Source of the DNA: Ochotona curzoniae
Lineage: Eukaryota; Chordata; Mammalia; Lagomorpha; Ochotonidae
Reading direction: 5' to 3'
NCBI RefSeq assembly: GCF_017591425.1
Contig: NW_024465885.1
Coordinates: forward strand, 40,122,501-40,186,500
DNA length: 64,000 nucleotides
A program made the translations under genes and the position numbers. The notes below the pieces were generated by a model that worked only from the letters and a program-made list of their open reading frames with translations, searched no databases and was not told the DNA's origin. Of the stretch, positions 10,260-21,477 are shown one piece after another. How positions within the stretch are numbered: position 1 is the stretch's first letter; each line of letters begins with the position of its first letter.

Positions 10260-10913
10260 TGTTAAGTAGTACTTGATTTGGAAACAGGAGATGAATATGT
10301 AAAGGCCAGGTTATATACAAAACGACTCCGACCCACACCCTGCACCAACCTTGTGAGAAATAACTCCAACATCCTCCGCCATTTTGGACCCGGTGCCATT
10401 TTAAATATCTGCTTCCCCTTCCTGTAGCTCGCAAATTTCCTGCTGTTCCAGTTGCCCACCCTTCCGCTGTAACTTCATAAGCCTGCCTGCCTGCCCTAAT
10501 CCACTGTAACCTCATGACCCCAGATCTGACAGCCCTTTCCCTGAATCCCTACCCACCTACCCACCCCCTGTGGCTTCAACAGTCCTCTCCACCAATCCCT
10601 CACAGCCCCGTGACACCTGCCCTTGCCACAAAACAGACACACTCTGGGGTGTGTGGCTCTCCGCTGCATGTGCTGCCCCTTCCCGGCCCAGCCCTTTTCC
10701 ATCTTCCTCCTCCTTGCCTTCCTGCTTCCCTGTCCTTGAAGCCTCCCCCTGCCGCCATGGGAGGTGATGGCCCCTTCTCTCTTCTCTCTCTCCCTCTGCT
10801 TCCACTACCTGCTGGAATAAAAAAAAAAAAAAAAAACCTCCTAGGAACCTCACGGTGTCTGATATTTTGGCTTATTGCAGCAAAAATAGGACTTTTGAGC
10901 ACAAGAACTAACA
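10260..10913 (+). mobile_element. Possible degraded LTR, C-rich with AATAAA
   Basis: A compositionally odd block, very C-rich and G-poor on plus from 10310 to 10810. It ends in CTGGAATAAA followed by a long A run (to 10836), then CTCCTAGGAACCTCACGGTG. That 3' organisation resembles the R-U5 end of many endogenous retroviral LTRs. Candidate ends are TGTTAAGT at 10260 and ACTAACA at 10913, which form a short imperfect inverted repeat. The C-rich run gives long open frames in several phases without recognisable protein. It might instead be a pyrimidine-rich low-complexity region with a retrotransposed tail. Confidence 0.4.
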
Positions 10914-11235
10914 AACCTACTGAAGGAACTGCCTGTTTCCACTCAGCAGCCCAGGAAACACGGCTGCTGTGAAGCAAACTAATAAAAAGACAAATTGCTA
11001 TCTCTTGTAGCAGTAAAGGATGCTAGCACTAAGGCATAATTAGTCTTAAGTGGCTAGGACTGGGTTAGTAACAGCTTCTCGGATTTTTTTTTTTTTTTGT
11101 CCTCACTTCCAAATGTGGACCAACCAGATATGCAGGTAGTTTCATGTCCAACTTCTAATTAGTGTACCTGCAGCTTCCCTATGTCAGGGGCCTTTAGTCA
11201 TGGCAAACCTGAAGTCTTCCTTTTTTTCCACCATG
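10914..11235. other. No recognisable feature apart from a T run
   Basis: About 320 bases; a T15 run lies near 11083-11098. Nothing else recognised. Confidence 0.4.
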
Positions 11236-11425
11236 TGAAGATACTTCCTAAAGCTCATAAAAATGGAATTTAAAGTATAGAATTACTTTGGTGCAAGCGT
11301 ATTTTTGAAATCCACGCTTTTTTTTTCATAGCACACATTTTCCATGTATTATGAAAAAAAATTACACTGAAACAAATTTATACTTTAAATTTCATTTTTC
11401 TATAAACTCTTCTAATTGTCACAGT
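11236..11425. mobile_element. Palindromic mariner-like MITE
   Basis: Two halves form a long imperfect inverted repeat. CATAAAAATGGAATTTAAAG near 11256 pairs with CTTTAAATTTCATTTTTCTA near 11385. The inner part TTGGTGCAAGC then TTTTTGAAATCCACGC matches a mariner-derived repeat seen in several mammals. The arms extend about 45 bp. A TA dinucleotide lies just outside each arm (11249 and 11413), but the true ends could be a few bases further out. No transposase is encoded. Confidence 0.65.
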
Positions 11426-12627
11426 ATAATTCTCACAACCTCCTTCCTGCCTGTGGGTCCCTGGCATAATGCTAGTGATGGTAGCTGACGCTTTTGTCAG
11501 AAGAGATGGAGAAGTAGGCTCTGTTTTTCTCCTTGAATCCGTTTATTTCTATAGAAACACATTGAATTTGGACTATGGAACCCATCATCCTAGTTATAAA
11601 AACCTTATGCAAACTCTGGAAATACAGAAGGGAATGAAAATGGGACTCTTTAGTATTTTGTGAAAGTTTAAGGACTGCTCCCTTTAGCATACTTTGAGTC
11701 TCCTCTGCGGGCCACACTTCCAGTTCTTTCTGTTTCTACAGAAATTGGAAATGAAACAGCCTTCTTTGAAATGTGGAACTTTGTTACTTTCATACTGAAA
11801 ACTTTTGTTGAGGCTGAAGGCAGTTATTTCTGCAAAAGATGGCTTCTGGGTTTATTAATTAAAAGGAATGCAGGGAGTATTTGAAATATTACCATCTGGG
11901 TTACTTTATCCTACATTTATAAATACTTTTCAGTCTCGCCATAATTAAGATAATATGAAAAGAGTTTGAAATACGGCGATAGCATAAAACGTGAAAATAA
12001 TTCTTTTTAACATGAATAATTATCTCACTACTTTTATAACCTAATAAAAATCAAAGTAAAAGAAAAACCCTGGGCATTTTAATTATGTGGAATCATGTGT
12101 ATTCTGGGAAACTGGAAGCATTACCCACACATTCATACTTCACAGCGCTTGTTCTGGAAAGTTTTGTCTTGGAGACATTCCAAGGGCAGGACTCTGCTGA
12201 CCCTTTTCGGTAGAATGTAGCAAGCACAGAACTCACTAGGAGGTGTACTTAGGTTGGGACCTGAATTTGGCAACAGTTTTTCTCACATTTGAACTGAGAT
12301 GCCCGTATAAACCTGCACTCTTGGGACATATTTCCTTATTTATGCTAGTAATGACACCGACTGCTGTTGTGCCTTACTCCAGACGGAGGGAGGCAGAGGA
12401 GAGAAGGCTCTAGAAAATCTCTTGCATACTCTTTTTTCCTTTGTATGTACATGTATGATTTATTTATTTACTTTTACAGATCCTCAATTTTATTTTATAA
12501 ACCACTCACAGCTGCTCAGAGATGCATCAGGCAACCCTAGCTAAACCACATGAACAATCAGGTCTATAGAAGCACAGAAAATTCTGAACATGCTTCGCAA
12601 CTAAAATACTAGGTTGTACATGTATAC
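11426..12627. other. No recognisable feature
   Basis: About 1.2 kb of AT-rich, repeat-free-looking sequence. The part around 11930-12060 (homeobox-type ATTA sites, no CpG-rich repeat) could be conserved non-coding DNA. No exon recognised; 64- and 81-codon open frames overlap on opposite strands without recognisable content. Confidence 0.4.
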
Positions 12628-12891
12628 TCTTAAACATTTACTTGAAAGGCAGATGCACAAAGAGAGAAGGAGTGAGAGAAATCTCAATTGCTGACTCATT
12701 TCCGAAATGTCCAGAAATTGCAGGGCTGAGCCAGGCCTGAACCAGGAACTGGAAATTCAGCCTAGGTCTCCCATGTAGATGGCAGGAAGCTGACTGGAGT
12801 CATCCCTGATGTCTCTGAGGATGTGCCTTAGCACCAGGCTGGGATCTGGCACGGAGCCGAGTCTGATACAGGATGCCATAGTGGCACTTAC
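12628..12891 (-). repeat. C-SINE, diverged
   Basis: Minus-strand copy recognisable from CATTTACTTGAAAGGCAGAT, AGAGAGAAGGAGTGAGAGAA, GGGCTGAGCCAGGCCTGAAC and TCTCCCATGTAGATGGCAGG. Several internal deletions; old. Confidence 0.8.
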
Positions 12892-12944
12892 ACATGTAGA
12901 CATCACTCATGTATGATTTAAAAGTCGTAAATCCTTCAGAGCGT

Positions 12945-13150
12945 TTCCCAAGTAATCTCTGAGCTTAATGGTTTCCAGTTGCCTCCATTTAGTTGGAAAA
13001 GACAAGATTTCGTTCATTTTTGATGGCTGAGTAGTATTCCACAGTAGATGGACATTGTATTTTCTTTTTGCAATCCTCAGTTAATGTACGTCTGGGTTGT
13101 TTCCATATCTTAGCTACTGGGAATTGAACTGCTGTAAGCATGGGGGTAAG
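12945..13150 (-). mobile_element. L1 fragment, 3' end region
   Basis: TTTTTGATGGCTGAGTAGTA, then TTCCACAGTAGATGGACATT and CTGGGTTGTTTCCATATCTT are the reverse complement of the L1 ORF2-end/3' UTR segment common to mammalian L1s. About 200 bp, both ends truncated. Confidence 0.8.
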
Positions 13151-13191
13151 TAACTCTAATTTGCTGATATAATTTCATTTGCCTTGTTTTT

Positions 13192-13453
13192 GATAATTTT
13201 AAAGGCAGGGTAGTGGAGAATGGGTAAGGGGGATTTATGTTCCTGGTCACTCAGCAATTAGCAGAAACAGCCAGGTCTAAGCCAGTCTGAAGTCAGGAGT
13301 CAGGAACTCCTTTTGGGTCTCCCAAGCGCTCAGGGCTACTTTCCACATGAGCGATGGATCAGAGGCTGAGTAGCTGAGACTCGAACTGGCACTCTCATTG
13401 TATGCCACCATTGCAAAGAGCAGCTTAACCCACTGTACCTCATTGCCAGCCCT
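13192..13453 (-). repeat. C-SINE, diverged
   Basis: Minus-strand copy: TTTTAAAGGCAGGGTAGTGG, GAAGTCAGGAGTCAGGAACT, TTTTGGGTCTCCCAAGCG, and the reversed 5' end ATTGCCAGCCC. Confidence 0.8.
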
Positions 13454-13567
13454 GATTATATACATATGTCTACTTATGTACATAATAGATATATATTTAA
13501 TTTCCTGTTATTTCCTTTCCCTCTTGTGCTAAGTAATAATGTTACATTCATCCTATCTTAGACTTAA

Positions 13568-13635
13568 ATTTTTTTTTTCTTTTTATTGATTGCACTGCAT
13601 TATGTGACACAGATTTATAGGCACTGGCTTAGACT
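13568..13635 (-). mobile_element. Short L1 3' terminus
   Basis: A T-rich run followed by TGTGACACAGATTTATAGGC resembles the reversed L1 3' ends at 2310 and 36125 (ATGATACAG..CATAGGC). Very short, so tentative. Confidence 0.4.
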
Positions 13636-13704
13636 TTTAAGGCTCAAAAAGAGCAGCAGTGTTCTACCAAACCTACCTTTTAGTTAAAGGCATGAATCTT
13701 TTCT

Positions 13705-13860
13705 GTTTTTCTCAAGCTTCGTTGTGTACCACAGTCACTTCCTCGTTCAAGGAAGGAGTGCTGGACACCCTCCCCAGGGATTCTGATTCTGTAGGTCTGG
13801 GATGGGGCCCTGGAATTTGCATATGTAATGGTTTCCAGGAGTTGCTGAAGCAGTGAGTCT
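13705..13860 (+). mobile_element. MER5A-like hAT-Charlie remnant
   Basis: GGGATTCTGATTCTGTAGGT, CTGGGATGGGGCCCTGGAAT and TTGCATATGTAATGGTTTCC match the central and 3' portion of MER5A. The first inverted repeat is decayed. The 65- and 141-codon frames that cross it are fortuitous. Confidence 0.8.
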
Positions 13861-14741
13861 TAGGATAACACAGAGATCTGCTGTGTATCCCTGCTAAGGG
13901 ACAATGGCAGTGTGTTGTCTCTGTAGTGGTGGCAATAGCAGTGGTAAGGGGGATGCAAGCAGGGCAGGACCAAGATACAGAGAAACCTGCATATGGAGAT
14001 GCTACAAGAAAACTGTAAGATGCTTGTGAGAAAACACAGTATTTCTGGAAAGGCCCTAGGTCCCAAAGGCATGAATGAGAGGGGAAAAGTGAAAGAGAAA
14101 AATTAACATGTTCCTGAAAGCTGGATGCCTTTCTCATATGGAGTTCTCTGAAATGGAACTACAGATGCTTGCAGCATCCCATAGGGGCTGCTAAATGACT
14201 ACACCTCTGCCTCACATACACTACTGGGATCGGCACATTGTGCTCAGGTTTTATGTGAAAATTCATGCAGTGGTGGCATAAGGCAGGTAAATATTTATAC
14301 CTCTGGCTGCATGTCGGCGCTATGCATTAATGTTTCCTCATTTTTCTGTTCTGTCTTAAGGAATCAAAGCGAGTCATCTGGTTAAGGCGTTGGCTATGAA
14401 GAAACGAGGTATGACTTTTAGTCGCATGACTATCCCCCTGCTTAAAAATGGGTGGATGTGCACTTTAGAAGTGATTTGAGAAACCTGTTTGTTTTTCTGC
14501 CAAATGCTAAAGAAGGCTCTTCACAGGTTGCTGAATGGATGAAGTGATTATAGATTCTGGGGCTGACACTAAAAACAGGCAAATGTCAGTTCAAGAGAAT
14601 AACAGCACACATTGGTGTTTGGATTACTCTTGCATAATATAGAATTGCAGGTGTTTTAAGCTCCCCCAAAGGCTTTAGAAACCTCTGGTCTCAAGACCCA
14701 GATATTAATGACATCCTGTCTTTTTCATTTTAACTTGGTCT
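13861..14741. other. No recognisable feature
   Basis: About 880 bases without a recognised repeat or exon. Confidence 0.4.
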
Positions 14742-14892
14742 TACCCTTTTTTTTATTAAGGAAAATTTCAGACATACTTGGAATCGGAGAGCATAGTAAC
14801 GTAAAGTTGAAGCTACAATACCCAGTTCTAATAATAATCAGTATAACCATCAATATTCTATCTAATGTGTCTAATCAATGCGCTCTGCTGTG
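14742..14892 (-). mobile_element. Old L1M fragment
   Basis: TTTTTTATTAAGGAAAATTT followed by CAGACATACTTGGAATCGGA, then AAGCTACAATACCCAGTTC and TCAATATTCTATCTAATGTG align with the reversed 3' end of older mammalian L1M subfamilies. Short and diverged. Confidence 0.6.
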
Positions 14893-15899
14893 TTGAACTA
14901 GGACCAGTGTAATGCGTTAAGCAGGAAGTGAGTTCCCACCTGGCTTGGCACATGTGTCCCCTGACCATTACTTTGCTGCAGAACTCAAAATGGCACCTGA
15001 TGTGGTTCTGGTTAGGTCTGAGCTGTGGAATTCACTCCGTTCCCATAGCCATCTGATTGGGCTCCACCACTCTGCTATTGCTGTGCATCAGATTAAACAA
15101 AATTTTGCAAGATTTGTCTGCATTTCTGGTCATCTCCTCTTCCCACATGCCTTGCAGTGGAGCTCTGATCACTGCTTTTCTGTCTGTCCGCTGCACTGCT
15201 GCTCTGCTGTTTTTGCTGGTTACTGATGTCCATTGGTCTGCAGTGCCCCTCTGCCATTGGCCTACCCTCTGCTGTTTCCTGGCATCATGCTCTCTCTGCT
15301 TCTCCTCCACTAAGCCTTTCTACATGTCCTCACCCTATTCCACCATCTTGTTCTTGCCATAACTAACATTTCTATTACAGACTTAACAAAACCTACCCTC
15401 CCATGCAGCTGCCTTCCTCGCCTTCTCCCCTCCACTGAGGACGGCTTTCTTCCTCCCAGAAAATTCCAGTTCCTCACCTTCCTCTTTATATGGAAAGCTC
15501 ATTAACCTTTGTAAACACTTCCCTTAGTTATTTTATCTCACTCTTCTTACAAACTCTCCCCTGATTTCTGCACTATCACTTCTGTAACTGTATTCCAGCT
15601 TCTCAACCCTGTCTTAAAACACTACGACCAAGAAACACTGTCATTTTTTTTTTTGACTTCAAGTTTGAATGGGACACCTGTTTCTCCATTACCGAGCACT
15701 GCTAAACTTCTCAAAAATTAGTAGCTATATTGTTTCTACTTTAACTGTTAAATTTATTCCAGCCTCGCTTCTGCTTTGCACTGCCACTGCACTGAAATTT
15801 GTTATCTCGGGATCAGTCACAATCCTCACGGTCTTGTGCAACGTACACTTTTCTGTCTTCATTTTACCCTTCCCGCCTTTGGTGCACTTGACCCCTTTC
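14893..15899. other. Unassigned pyrimidine-rich sequence
   Basis: About 1 kb rich in C and T on plus (for example 15170-15480). I cannot match it to a family. The second half (from about 15460) may be the upstream part of the L2 element that follows. No exon recognised. Confidence 0.4.
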
Positions 15900-17010
15900 T
15901 GTTTGAAACCTTCTCCTCATGGCTGTCATCACCTATTGTTAACTTTTCAAGTCCATCAGTTTTCTCTTCTGTCTAGCTCACACTCATTTAGTTTTCTTTG
16001 GTCTTAAGTCCTAGGTCCTTTTGCCCTTTTTTCCTGGGTGATCCTATTAGTTTTAAACTCAAAAATTATTATGTCTCAAGACTCCATAATTTATAGCTCT
16101 AATCCTGATCATTTTTTCTGAGCTTCATAACGAACTCTTATTTGTCAGCTCAGCTTACATGACTTATAGACATCCCAAATCATATCTCCAAGATAAAACT
16201 TATTTTTCTGCCATAAAACAATCCATCCTTCTGTGCTGTCCCAGTAAATCATGGTACTATGCCCCCAACCCCCAGATCTAAGAGTCAATTATTACTTTCT
16301 CTTTTCCACAACCGCTATGTTCCAGGCTTCAGCAACTCTGTTTGATTCTACCCTTAAAAGAGCTTGACTTGGCCGACTTCCCTGTTTCTTCAGGGATGAT
16401 GCTCTGGCCATGGCTCATTCTCTTGGACTATACCAACACCTCTTTGACAGCAAAGATTTCAAACTTGATCTTCTACAACCCATTTTCCGCAAGTGTGCAA
16501 CAGGAGTCCTCTTGTGCTAGAATATAAATTAAACTTCAAAACTTTCAGTGGCTTTTCATTATAGCCGCAATAAGTCCAGACGCCTTCCAAAACTAGATGG
16601 CTCCACAGATTCGTATGATCTATCTCCTACCTCCCAACAATCCATTCCTTCACCACAGGAGTCACTCTTTGTCAGGTGCTCTTCTGTGCTCTTCGCTCAG
16701 TTTAAAATGCTTGTCTCCCCACTGTTGCTATGTGTGACTTCTTATCCTTTGGATATCAACTTAAATATTTTCCTCATAATGCTTTTTATAGGCAGTGTAA
16801 TTCAAATATGTCTTAGTTATTTTCTTGTTCATCTTCTTAATGATTTTGCTTGTAGCCATTTTTACTCTCTAAATATTTGCATTTGTGTTGTTTTTACTTT
16901 CCAATTGTACACTGGTGAGAATCTCCATAGAAATAGAGACTATCTTGTGCACTTTTGAATCCTAGGATTCAGCTTAGTATTTGGCATGCAGTTGTTACTC
17001 AGAAAGTTTA
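15900..17010 (+). mobile_element. L2 LINE, 3' part
   Basis: A long, old L2 on plus. It follows the L2 ORF C-terminal region and 3' end in order: GACTTATAGACATCCCAAAT, CCCCCAGATCTAAGAGTCAA, CTTGGACTATACCAACACCT, CTTCAAAACTTTCAGTGGCT. It ends near GGATTCAGCTTAGTATTTGG and CATGCAGTTGTTACTCA, which corresponds to the L2 tail that usually reads GCCTGGCACATAGTAGG. Many indels; no open reading frame left. Confidence 0.65.
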
Positions 17011-17389
17011 CACTGGAGCAAAATAATTTCATATGATTGATTTTCAAATTATTACTTATTACAGTGCCCAACAACACTTTCAGAATATATTATTGAACAA
17101 GAAAACATATCCCCATTTGCATCTATCAGAGGGTATATATGTGTACAAAGGCAAATACAATATAAGCAATTTTGTACAGTGTGATTGAAGATTACATAAT
17201 ATGATGAATGATAGAAAATGTGAAGAATGCTCTTAAATGAAGTAAAGGATACTTGTGGAGGCTAGCCACTGTTTGAACCTCTTATTAGACACATTGGCTG
17301 TGTTCTGCCTCAACTGTTCCATACATTATTGGAGATGCAAAACACACATAATCTATACCCATGCTGTAAAGTGCATTTTAGAAGGGACT
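17011..17389. other. No recognisable feature
   Basis: About 380 AT-rich bases; nothing recognised. Confidence 0.4.
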
Positions 17390-17700
17390 TGAGGTCAAAT
17401 ATGCTTGCTATCATTTTATCATTATCAATATATCTTAGTTTTGACAATTTGACTGGTGCATGGTGAAAAGCTGTCATTATTTGGACTTTACATTGATTAC
17501 TAGTGAAGGAAATTTCCTTTAAGTCATTTATGTTTAGTTTCTATGTTCCTCATTTATGCTCTTAACTCATTATATTGAGGCTTTATCTTTTTAATTTATA
17601 CATTTTACATATTATATAGGTTATCCTTAGCATGTATGGTCAAAATGTTTTCCCAGATATCTATTGATTTTAATGTTGTTATCTTCTTTTTTATTGTTGT
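17390..17700 (-). mobile_element. Old L1M fragment
   Basis: CAATTTGACTGGTGCATGGT, then TTACATTGATTACTAGTGAA and GTTTTCCCAGATATCTATTG are the reversed L1M 3' segment that in other copies reads as 'gatgattagtga...gccatt'. Separate from the next element because the same L1 segment occurs again at 18240-18330. Confidence 0.6.
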
Positions 17701-17799
17701 TGGAGGTAATAAAAATCGAATTTACTTCTGATACTGCCTTTGAAGTAAAAAGTAAAGTAGAAAGCAGGTTGATTATTATTGTTATTATTAATTTTAGTT

Positions 17800-18990
17800 T
17801 CTATGTGAGTGAATCTGGCTTATTTCACTTAATAATGATGTGCTCCAGTTGAGTCCATTTTGCTGCAAATGGTACAATTTCATTCTAGTTACAGATCAAT
17901 AATATCTCACTGTGAATATGAACACACTATCTCTTTATCCATTCATCTGATGATAGATACCTTGCTTGATTCCAAATTGTGGTTTCTGTGAGCAGTATTG
18001 CCGGAAACACATGGTACAGGTCATAACTGATCGGTTGTGTTGAAGTCTTTGGAGTGTATACCCAGTACCATAGGCAGATTGCTGCATCATACGGCGGATG
18101 TACTAGTGCTTAGAGAAATCTTCAGACTGTTTTCCACAGTGGCTGCACTGACTTACGTTCCAGCAGCTGTGTGTAAGTGTTCCCCTATGGTCACATCCTT
18201 GCCAGCGTTTGCTGCTCTCTGGTTTGGGCTTTGATCATGCCAACAGGGGTGAGGTGAGAGTACATTGCGGTGTTTATTTGCACTACCCTGATGACATGTG
18301 ATGCAAAGCATTTGTTTCATTATCTTTATTTCTTCTTTAAGAAATGATTACAGAAGTCTTTCAAGACCCAGAAAAATTTCAACTATTATTTCATTGAACA
18401 TGTTTTCAATGCTTTTTTCCCTTTTCCTTATTGTTCAGGAATATCAATAATTTAGTCATTTAGTGGTATCCCATACTTCATGTAGCCTTGTATTGTTCTT
18501 TTTAATTATTTGCTCTTTATTTTGGTCTGATTTCAAAATTCTTGTTCTTGGCATCAGGAATAGTTCCTTCCACTTATTCTGAAGCTTTTTGTTCTCTAAA
18601 ATTTCTATTTGGTTTCTCTTTATGAATTCTATTTTTTTTAGCAATATTTCAATTCATGCTAGCCTTCGATTTCATCATTTCTTTAATCTATCTGCATTAT
18701 CTTGCATCTCATTGAGTTTCTTTACAATCAGGATTTTGAATTTTTTATCCACTAATTCATATATTTCCTTTAGTTCAGCATCTAATTTTGGAGGAGTAAT
18801 GTGTTGTTTTATAGGTATCATACTATCCTTCTCATGTTCCCTGTTTCCATACGTTGATGAGTGCCCATCTGGTGTATTCCCTTCTTCTTCATTGGTTGTA
18901 TTGGAAAAGAATTCATGGTCTGAAATGCAGGGTATCACTTGGCATGTTGTTTTAGCTTTGGTAAATTAGCCCAGGAATATATTCTCAATG
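17800..18990 (-). mobile_element. L1/HAL1-like element: ORF1 joined to L1 3' end
   Basis: On minus, 18970-18340 encodes a broken ORF1 of L1 type. A coiled-coil-like acidic and basic stretch (ELKEIYELVDKKFKILIVKK) is followed by RLHEVWDTTK and IENMFNEIIVE, motifs typical of old L1 or HAL1 ORF1. From about 18330 down to 17800 the sequence changes to the L1 3' region (reversed CAACAGGGGTGAGGTGAGAG, TTTTCCACAGTGGCTGCACT, ACTTAATAATGATGTGCTCC). The rest of ORF1 and essentially all of ORF2 are absent. HAL1 elements naturally lack ORF2, so this may be a HAL1 rather than a deleted L1. Confidence 0.65.
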
Positions 18991-19902
18991 ATGTCTTTTG
19001 TCTTAATCAGTCAGCTGTATCTGTAAGTGACAGAGTGGTTTAGTTTGCTCAGTTTGTGAGGCCAGACATGTGTCTTTGGTGCACAGAGTTCAGTGTCACC
19101 CTCTCTGGCAAAGGTGATAGCTAGAGACTTGAGCTTGATGCTGAGTGAGTCAAGGATGGCTTGAGGGCTGTTGGGGCTTGTGGCATCAGTAGCTGTGGGT
19201 CCGGGGCATCAGTTCCTGTGGCCCTGAACCCTTCCTTCAGGTCCTGCTAGCACTGACCAACTGGTGCTGTGGTGTACAACACCAGCAGCCCTGGTTCTGG
19301 GGCTAGGGGATGTGCAATGAACCCTGACTGCTAGGTTTGAAGGTGCTCAAACATGCTTGAAAGAAAGAGGCTTTTAGTCCAGGGAAAGGGCTTTATGGTT
19401 AAGAAAGAGTCTGACAGACAACCTCCATATGGCAGAGGAGTGTGGGTGTGTTACTGTGTGAGGAAAGTGGCACTGAGGTTTTATGTATCTTATGCTTAGA
19501 GGATGGGGGAATGTGAGATAAGGCAGCAGCTCCTTGCTCTGTGCAGGTAGGTGTCATGTAGAGCAGGGTATTCAGCATGGTTAGTATTGACCTCTGCACC
19601 ATGAGACAAGGTCAAGGTGGTCCAGAAGAGCAGTCCAGACATTATTGGGTGGGGGTTTCAGCTTGAGATAAAGCAGTAACTTTGGCAGGTGTCCATCACT
19701 TCTGCTCTGTCCAGCCTAGTCTGCTCTTTCTAGCCTAATTGTATGAGTTGAGTGAGGTAGAATACAGTTAATAAATTCTACCACAACTCCATTGGGTAGA
19801 TTCCAGTGGCACCATGAAATTTAAAACAAATCGTTACAGTCCTGCTATTTCAGGGTATAGTATGGTCATTACCAGATCTCCCGAGGTGGCAGCAGAACTT
19901 TC
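18991..19902. other. GC-richer tract, possible 5' UTR of the preceding L1-like element
   Basis: About 900 bases, GC-richer than the flanks (19080-19330). They lie just upstream, in the element's own sense, of the ORF1 remnant. Old L1 5' UTRs are often GC-rich, so the first 400-700 bases may belong to it. No direct match made. Confidence 0.3.
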
Positions 19903-20286
19903 ATTAAAAAAAAAAAAGGTTTATTTATTTATTTGAAAGGCAGAGTTACAGGGAGGGAGAGATAGAGATCTGCCTTCCAGATGGTCAATAAAAGGGGAAG
20001 AGAACGAGAGAGGAAAAAATAGCGAGAATGTGAGAGAGCTTCAATCTTCTTGTCCACTCAGCAGTGGCCACAGGGTTGGCACTGGGCTATTCTGAAGCAA
20101 AGAACCAGGAGGTTCTATTGAGTTTCCCACATGGGTGCAGTAATCCGCATTGGGCTGTCTTATGCTGTTCTTCCAGGGATGTAGAAGGGAGATGGGTTGG
20201 AAGTGGAGTAGTTGGACTTGGACATAAACCAGTGCTCATGTGAGATGCTAATACCCATGGTGGTTTTACACATGAGCTCCAGCTTA
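19903..20286 (-). repeat. C-SINE with expanded purine tract
   Basis: Minus-strand copy: an A run then GGTTTATTTATTTATTTGAA, AGGCAGAGTTACAGGGAGGG, later CCCACATGGGTGCAGTAATC and GGTTGGAAGTGGAGTAGTTG. The pyrimidine/purine region near 19990-20040 is longer than usual (extra AGAGAACGAGAGAGG-type repeats), which makes the copy about 380 bp. Confidence 0.9.
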
Positions 20287-21477
20287 TCTGATACCTGTGA
20301 GGAGGCAAGTATGATTATCTTAAACTCTATTTCAAATTTAGCATAATTTCATCTTTTAATATCTTCTTCAGCCCACCTTAACTTATGTGCCCTTAGTTGA
20401 TTTTGGCCAAAGCCAAGAGTTTTTAAGATTGTTGAAAGCCCCCACTTTTCTTGAACATTATTCAGGCCCTTTCAGTAAATAATTTTCAGAGCTGAGCTTT
20501 TCCTCCTGAGTCAATATGAGTCTTATGTTGGTATATTGTGCGTGTAAGTTTCCATGTTCATGTAGGTCCCCTTCTTCATCACAAAGCAGAACACTTTGCA
20601 GATTTGATGTCTGCTGTGAACAAAGCAGAACATGCTATTTTTCTTTTCAGATGCCTAGTGGAAAGCATGTCTTTGGGTGTAACCCGAATCCCAATGGTCA
20701 GGGAAGCCCAACAATATGGTGCTGGTGTGCTGGAGAGGGATATTCTACTCCCATTGCTGAGCTTCTGAAAGTGGAAATGCTCAAAATTATAATTCTCCAG
20801 TATGTGGTTTTTTTTTTTTTTCACAAGAACCCTTCCTTATTTCTGTCCTGATCACCCAAGTCAGACTCCTTCCTGCTAGTCCTTTGGACTCCCTTTCTCT
20901 TGGAGTTCGGTGTTTTGCAAAAATGCAGGAAGTGATGATAGGAATGAACATTCTGATCATCTCAAAATTACACCTTTTCCATAGACAACTGCTGCTTCCC
21001 TCATACTGGTTATTATTAGCCAGGCGTACATTGATAGAGATATCCATATTGCATTTACATTACTTAGATACAACTGTAGAGAGCAGAGTGCTTTCTGTAT
21101 AATTGCATTCCATAGGTTTTATGATTAGAAATTAGAAATTCTGACCGTAATTCTTGTTGATCTTGGGTAGCAGAATGGATGCTGTTGATCTTTACCTGTT
21201 GTGTATTTCATGAACAGATGGAAGAAAGGAGCACCAAAGACTCGAGTCAGACAATATCACAGAAAAGGGAATACTGATTCCCCCGTCTTAATCGATATGT
21301 TTTATGTGTGCATTGAAATGTCACTCTACAGCCAATCAATGTGAACAATTATTTTTAGTAAAAATGTTCAACCGAGTGGCTTAGCATGTATTGCGAGAAG
21401 ATGCTTCGTAGTGTTGGTACACTGCAAGCAGGGAATTCCCTCTGGGGGAAAATATGCTGGTGTAATTAATATTTTAA
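20287..21477. other. Unassigned sequence
   Basis: About 1.2 kb without a recognised repeat. A T15 run lies at about 20806-20822. At 20516-20851 two open frames overlap on plus and two on minus. One (76 codons) starts upstream of a pyrimidine run followed by TTTTCAG at about 20640, which looks like a splice acceptor. I recognise no protein family in it. Confidence 0.35.

Noticed and set aside
10514..10972. 152-codon proline-rich open frame on plus
   Set aside because: It exists because the region is C-rich and lacks T-A-rich stops. Several phases and the opposite strand are also open. It crosses the AATAAA-A run.
13712..14137. 141-codon minus-strand frame
   Set aside because: It covers a MER5A remnant and unique sequence and shows no domain or conserved motif.
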